Source of the DNA: Liquidambar formosana
Lineage: Eukaryota; Streptophyta; Magnoliopsida; Saxifragales; Altingiaceae
Assembly: GCA_039720395.1 (NCBI GenBank)
Contig: CM077821.1
Coordinates: 44,080,792-44,144,791, forward strand
Direction of reading: 5' to 3'
DNA length: 64,000 nucleotides
The notes beneath the pieces were generated by a model that worked only from the letters and a program-made list of their open reading frames with translations, had not been told where the DNA came from and ran no database searches. The position numbers and the translations under genes were made by a program. How positions within the stretch are numbered: the first letter of the stretch is position 1; each line of letters starts with the position of its first letter. Positions 60,667 through 64,000 of the stretch are shown here, in pieces.

Positions 60667-63600
60667 ATGGCCGGAAAGGGAGAAGGTCCAGCGATCGGAA
60701 TCGATCTCGGCACGACGTACTCGTGCGTCGGAGTGTGGCAACACGACCGCGTTGAGATCATCGCCAATGATCAGGGCAACAGAACGACGCCGTCTTATGT
60801 TGCCTTCACTGATACGGAGCGGTTGATCGGTGATGCGGCTAAGAACCAGGTCGCCATGAACCCCATTAACACTGTCTTCGGTAAGATCTTTTATTTTTTA
60901 TTTTATTTTATTTTATTTGTTGTCAGATGATTTTATGAATAGATTTGAGATCTGCGGTTCATATAAATGTTGTAGGTTCGCACATAGGTTCAATCATGTT
61001 GTTTTGTTTGATAGTCTACCTGTTAGATTTGAGATAGTTCATTGTTGTTTTGGGCGTCTCTCTCTCTCTCTCTCTCTCTCTCTACGCACGTAGATCCATT
61101 CACGTTGTTTTGGGCGTCTCTTTCTCTCTCTCTCTCTCTCTCTCTACGCACGTAGATCCATTCACATTGTTTTGTAAAGATAATATTTTGTTAGATCGGT
61201 GAAAGATTTAATCTTGTGGGATCTGTTTGGAATGATGGAAAGTACTGTCCTGAACAGGGTCTCGATTTAGGCTCAGTTTGGATCATGGAAAGTTGGGAGG
61301 AAGGAAAGGATTGGAGAAAAATATTTGGAATTGCTTACGAATAGTTTCCTTTACTGAAAATTTATTTATTTATTAATTTTTGTTCCCTTTCACTTACTTT
61401 TTTTTCCAGATCCAAACAGTAGTTTAGATTCACACACACACACACAAACTCTATTGGGTTCTGTTTGTCGTGATATAAAAAAATTGTGAAATTTTTCCCT
61501 GAAACCAATTAAGGCTGAGTATGGGTTTCATTGTGAATATTGAGAAAGAATGCAACATTTTTCTGTAGTTCGTATTTGTATTTTGCATCGAAACGGATGG
61601 AATCTATGGATTCGTACTGTGTTACATGAATCTATGTACTGCTGACCATGCAAATTTAAAAGTTGTGCGCTATTCCCCCCCCCCCCCCCCCCCCCCTTCT
61701 CTCTCAATTGGTATGAACATTCTAATGTATCTGGTGCTTTCATATTGATATATTGATTGAATAGGCTATCATTGGTGCATTCATATTGATTGATTAGGTT
61801 TTATCACAGAATTAAGATAAGCATTGGCTCTTATCCCACATAAGCATTGCCTGCTTTTGTAACTTTGTAAATTTATATGTTGTTCATCTATTTTCCTTTG
61901 ATGTGGGTTAAAACAATGTTTTTAATTTTGTGTTGATTTTGAAAATTTGACATTTAAACACGGGGGCTGAAACTCATGCTTCAAATTGATATATATGTTT
62001 TATTTTTTGTTTCTGATTCACTTAAACATTGTGCCTTTTGCAGATGCAAAGCGGTTAATTGGAAGGAGATTTAGTGATGCCTCTGTTCAAAGTGACATCA
62101 AGTTGTGGCCTTTCAAGCTCATTCCTGGCCCTGGGGACAAACCAATGATTGTAGTCAACTACAAGGGTGAGGATAAGCAATTTGCTGCTGAGGAAATCTC
62201 TTCCATGGTTCTCATTAAGATGCGCGAGATTGCTGAGGCTTACCTAGGAACCCCAGTGAAGAATGCCGTGGTCACTGTCCCTGCATACTTCAACGATTCT
62301 CAGCGTCAGGCCACTAAGGATGCTGGTGTCATTGGTGGCCTTAATGTGATGCGTATTATCAATGAGCCCACCGCTGCAGCCATTGCCTACGGTCTTGACA
62401 AGAAGGCTACCAGTGTCGGCGAGAAGAATGTCCTTATTTTTGATCTTGGTGGTGGTACTTTTGATGTCTCTCTTCTTACCATTGAAGAGGGTATCTTTGA
62501 GGTGAAAGCTACAGCTGGAGACACTCACCTTGGAGGTGAAGATTTTGACAACAGAATGGTGAACCACTTTGTTCAGGAGTTCAAGAGGAAGCACAAGAAG
62601 GATATCAGTGGGAATCCCCGGGCTCTCAGGAGGTTGAGGACTTCTTGTGAAAGGGCGAAGAGAACTCTCTCATCCACTGCTCAGACTACCATTGAGATTG
62701 ATTCATTGTATGAAGGTGTTGATTTCTATTCTACCATTACTCGTGCCAGATTCGAGGAGTTGAACATGGATCTCTTCAGAAAGTGTATGGAACCTGTTGA
62801 GAAGTGTTTGAGGGATGCTAAGATGGACAAGAGCACCATCCATGATGTTGTCCTAGTTGGTGGGTCTACTAGAATTCCCAAGGTCCAGCAGCTTTTGCAG
62901 GACTTCTTTAATGGGAAGGAGCTTTGCAAGAGCATCAACCCTGATGAGGCTGTTGCTTATGGTGCTGCTGTCCAAGCTGCCATCTTGAGTGGTGAGGGTA
63001 ATGAGAAAGTGCAGGATCTCCTTCTCTTGGACGTTACTCCTCTCTCCCTTGGTTTGGAAACTGCTGGTGGTGTCATGACCGTGTTGATTCCTCGTAACAC
63101 AACCATCCCCACAAAGAAGGAGCAGGTCTTCTCTACCTACTCAGACAACCAGCCTGGTGTGTTGATCCAGGTCTATGAAGGTGAGAGAACAAGGACAAGG
63201 GACAACAACTTGCTTGGAAAATTCGAGCTTTCTGGCATCCCTCCAGCTCCTAGGGGTGTTCCTCAGATCACGGTGTGCTTTGACATTGATGCTAATGGCA
63301 TCTTGAATGTTTCTGCGGAGGATAAGACCACTGGCCAGAAGAACAAGATCACCATTACCAATGACAAGGGAAGACTCTCTAAGGAGGAGATTGAGAAGAT
63401 GGTTCAAGAGGCAGAGAAGTACAAATCTGAGGATGAAGAGCACAAAAAGAAGGTAGAGGCAAAGAATGCTTTGGAGAACTATTCATATAACATGAGGAAC
63501 ACAGTGAAGGATGAGAAGATCAGTTCGAAGCTTTCTCCCGAGGACAAGAAGAAGATTGAGGATGCCATCGAGCAGTCCATCCAGTGGCTTGACAACAATC

Positions 63601-63779
63601 AGCTCGCCGAGGCAGATGAATTCGAGGACAAGATGAAGGAATTGGAGAGCATCTGCAACCCCATTATTGCAAAGATGTACCAGGGTGCTGGTGGTCCTGA
63701 TATGGCTGGTGGCATGGACGATGATGCACCCCCTGCTGGTGGAAGCGGTGCTGGTCCAAAGATTGAAGAAGTTGACTAA
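60667..63779 (+). CDS. HSC70: Cytosolic HSP70/HSC70 chaperone
   Basis: Two exons, 60667-60880 and 62044-63779, joined after residue 71 (TVF-DAKRL) in phase 1, encode 649 residues, the usual plant cytosolic HSC70 length. All three family signatures are present: IDLGTTYS (12-19), [14 protein letters not shown] (203-216) and [17 protein letters not shown] (about 340). The C-terminus is GPKIEEVD, the cytosolic EEVD motif that binds TPR co-chaperones such as HOP. There is no signal peptide or transit sequence. The single intron at this site is typical of plant HSC70 genes. Intron 1 (1163 bp) carries a CT-repeat duplication, a poly-C run and a MITE. It is the intact sister of the pseudogene 2.4 kb upstream. 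Confidence 0.97.
61044..61168. repeat. Tandem duplication with CT microsatellites in HSC70 intron
   Basis: Two units of about 60 bp, each GTTGTTTTGGGCG + (TC)n + TACGCACGTAGATCCATTCAC. The second has one TTTC interruption. Apart from this change and a slightly different CT length they are nearly identical. Confidence 0.85.
61270..61422. repeat. Short inverted repeat in HSC70 intron
   Basis: GGCTCAGTTTGGATCATGG at the left and CCAGATCCAAACAGTAG at the right are imperfect inverses, about 150 bp apart. It is a distant member of the CGTTTGGTT-like group found in other first introns here. Confidence 0.4.
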
Positions 63780-64000
63780 ACTCTACTGGTGGTATTCTTA
63801 TATTCGGTTGTTATAGGTTCTCGGATAGTTTATTTTTGATGTCATTTTCCTTTATTGGATTTTTGTTATCATTGTGGCTTTGAACGTATTTTCTAAGTTG
63901 TTCAGAGCCAGATGAATCGTTCTATTTTAATCTTCTCTTTTCCAGTACTTATTTACATACTCAATGGCCTTGCCTAGCTAATTGCTCTGGCCTTTTTAAA
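63780..64000 (+). other. 3' untranslated region and flank of HSC70
   Basis: AT-rich sequence after the stop codon, probably mainly 3' UTR. It reaches the window end; no polyadenylation site is assigned. Confidence 0.6.

Overview
This window looks like nuclear DNA of a flowering plant, most likely a woody eudicot. It is AT-rich, its genes are intron-rich and spaced several kilobases apart, and the gaps and introns are packed with plant-type transposons (PIF/Harbinger, hAT, Mutator-like, Stowaway-like, Helitron, SINE, LINE and LTR remnants). No bacterial, plastid or viral gene block was seen. Exons were assembled by eye from reading frames, GT/AG junctions and intron phase; no alignment or transcript data were used.

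Layout. 1-1.7 kb: 5' end of an unrecognised minus-strand gene leaving the window. 2.1-4.2 kb: two non-autonomous DNA transposons. 4.4-7.0 kb (+): small organelle RRM protein (ORRM2-like). 8.4-11.2 kb (-): CUE-domain ubiquitin-binding protein. 11.7-15.5 kb: a Mutator-like element carrying a nested 2.1 kb solo LTR. 15.6-18.1 kb: several MITEs. 18.3 kb (+): tRNA-His(GTG). 20.5-23.3 kb (+): OST4, a 37-residue oligosaccharyltransferase subunit encoded in one tiny exon. 23.9-30.8 kb (-): FUSC/aromatic-acid-exporter-like membrane protein whose first exon carries three apparent frameshifts and whose 3.9 kb first intron holds a hAT with a MITE inside it. 33.7-34.7 kb: a second hAT with a perfect target duplication. 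36.6-42.9 kb (-): SAWADEE-domain chromatin-reader-like protein with three 64-residue tandem repeats. 44.7-49.5 kb: a MITE split by a tandem and nested cluster of Helitrons. 50.1-55.1 kb (-): a UBC7/13/14-type (UBE2G2-like) ubiquitin-conjugating enzyme. 56.5-58.2 kb (+): decayed HSP70 copy. 60.5-63.8 kb (+): intact cytosolic HSC70 with a canonical heat-shock element and TATA box.

Functional picture. The genes do not form one pathway. Several are housekeeping proteostasis genes (OST4 for N-glycosylation, UBE2G2-like E2 for ER-associated degradation, a CUE protein for ubiquitin binding, HSC70 for folding), but plant gene order is rarely functional and I draw no pathway from it. I found no convincing undescribed system. 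The most informative structures are the Helitron cluster, the repeat-bearing SAWADEE protein, the frameshifted FUSC exon and the HSP70 duplicate that still carries the end of its intron.
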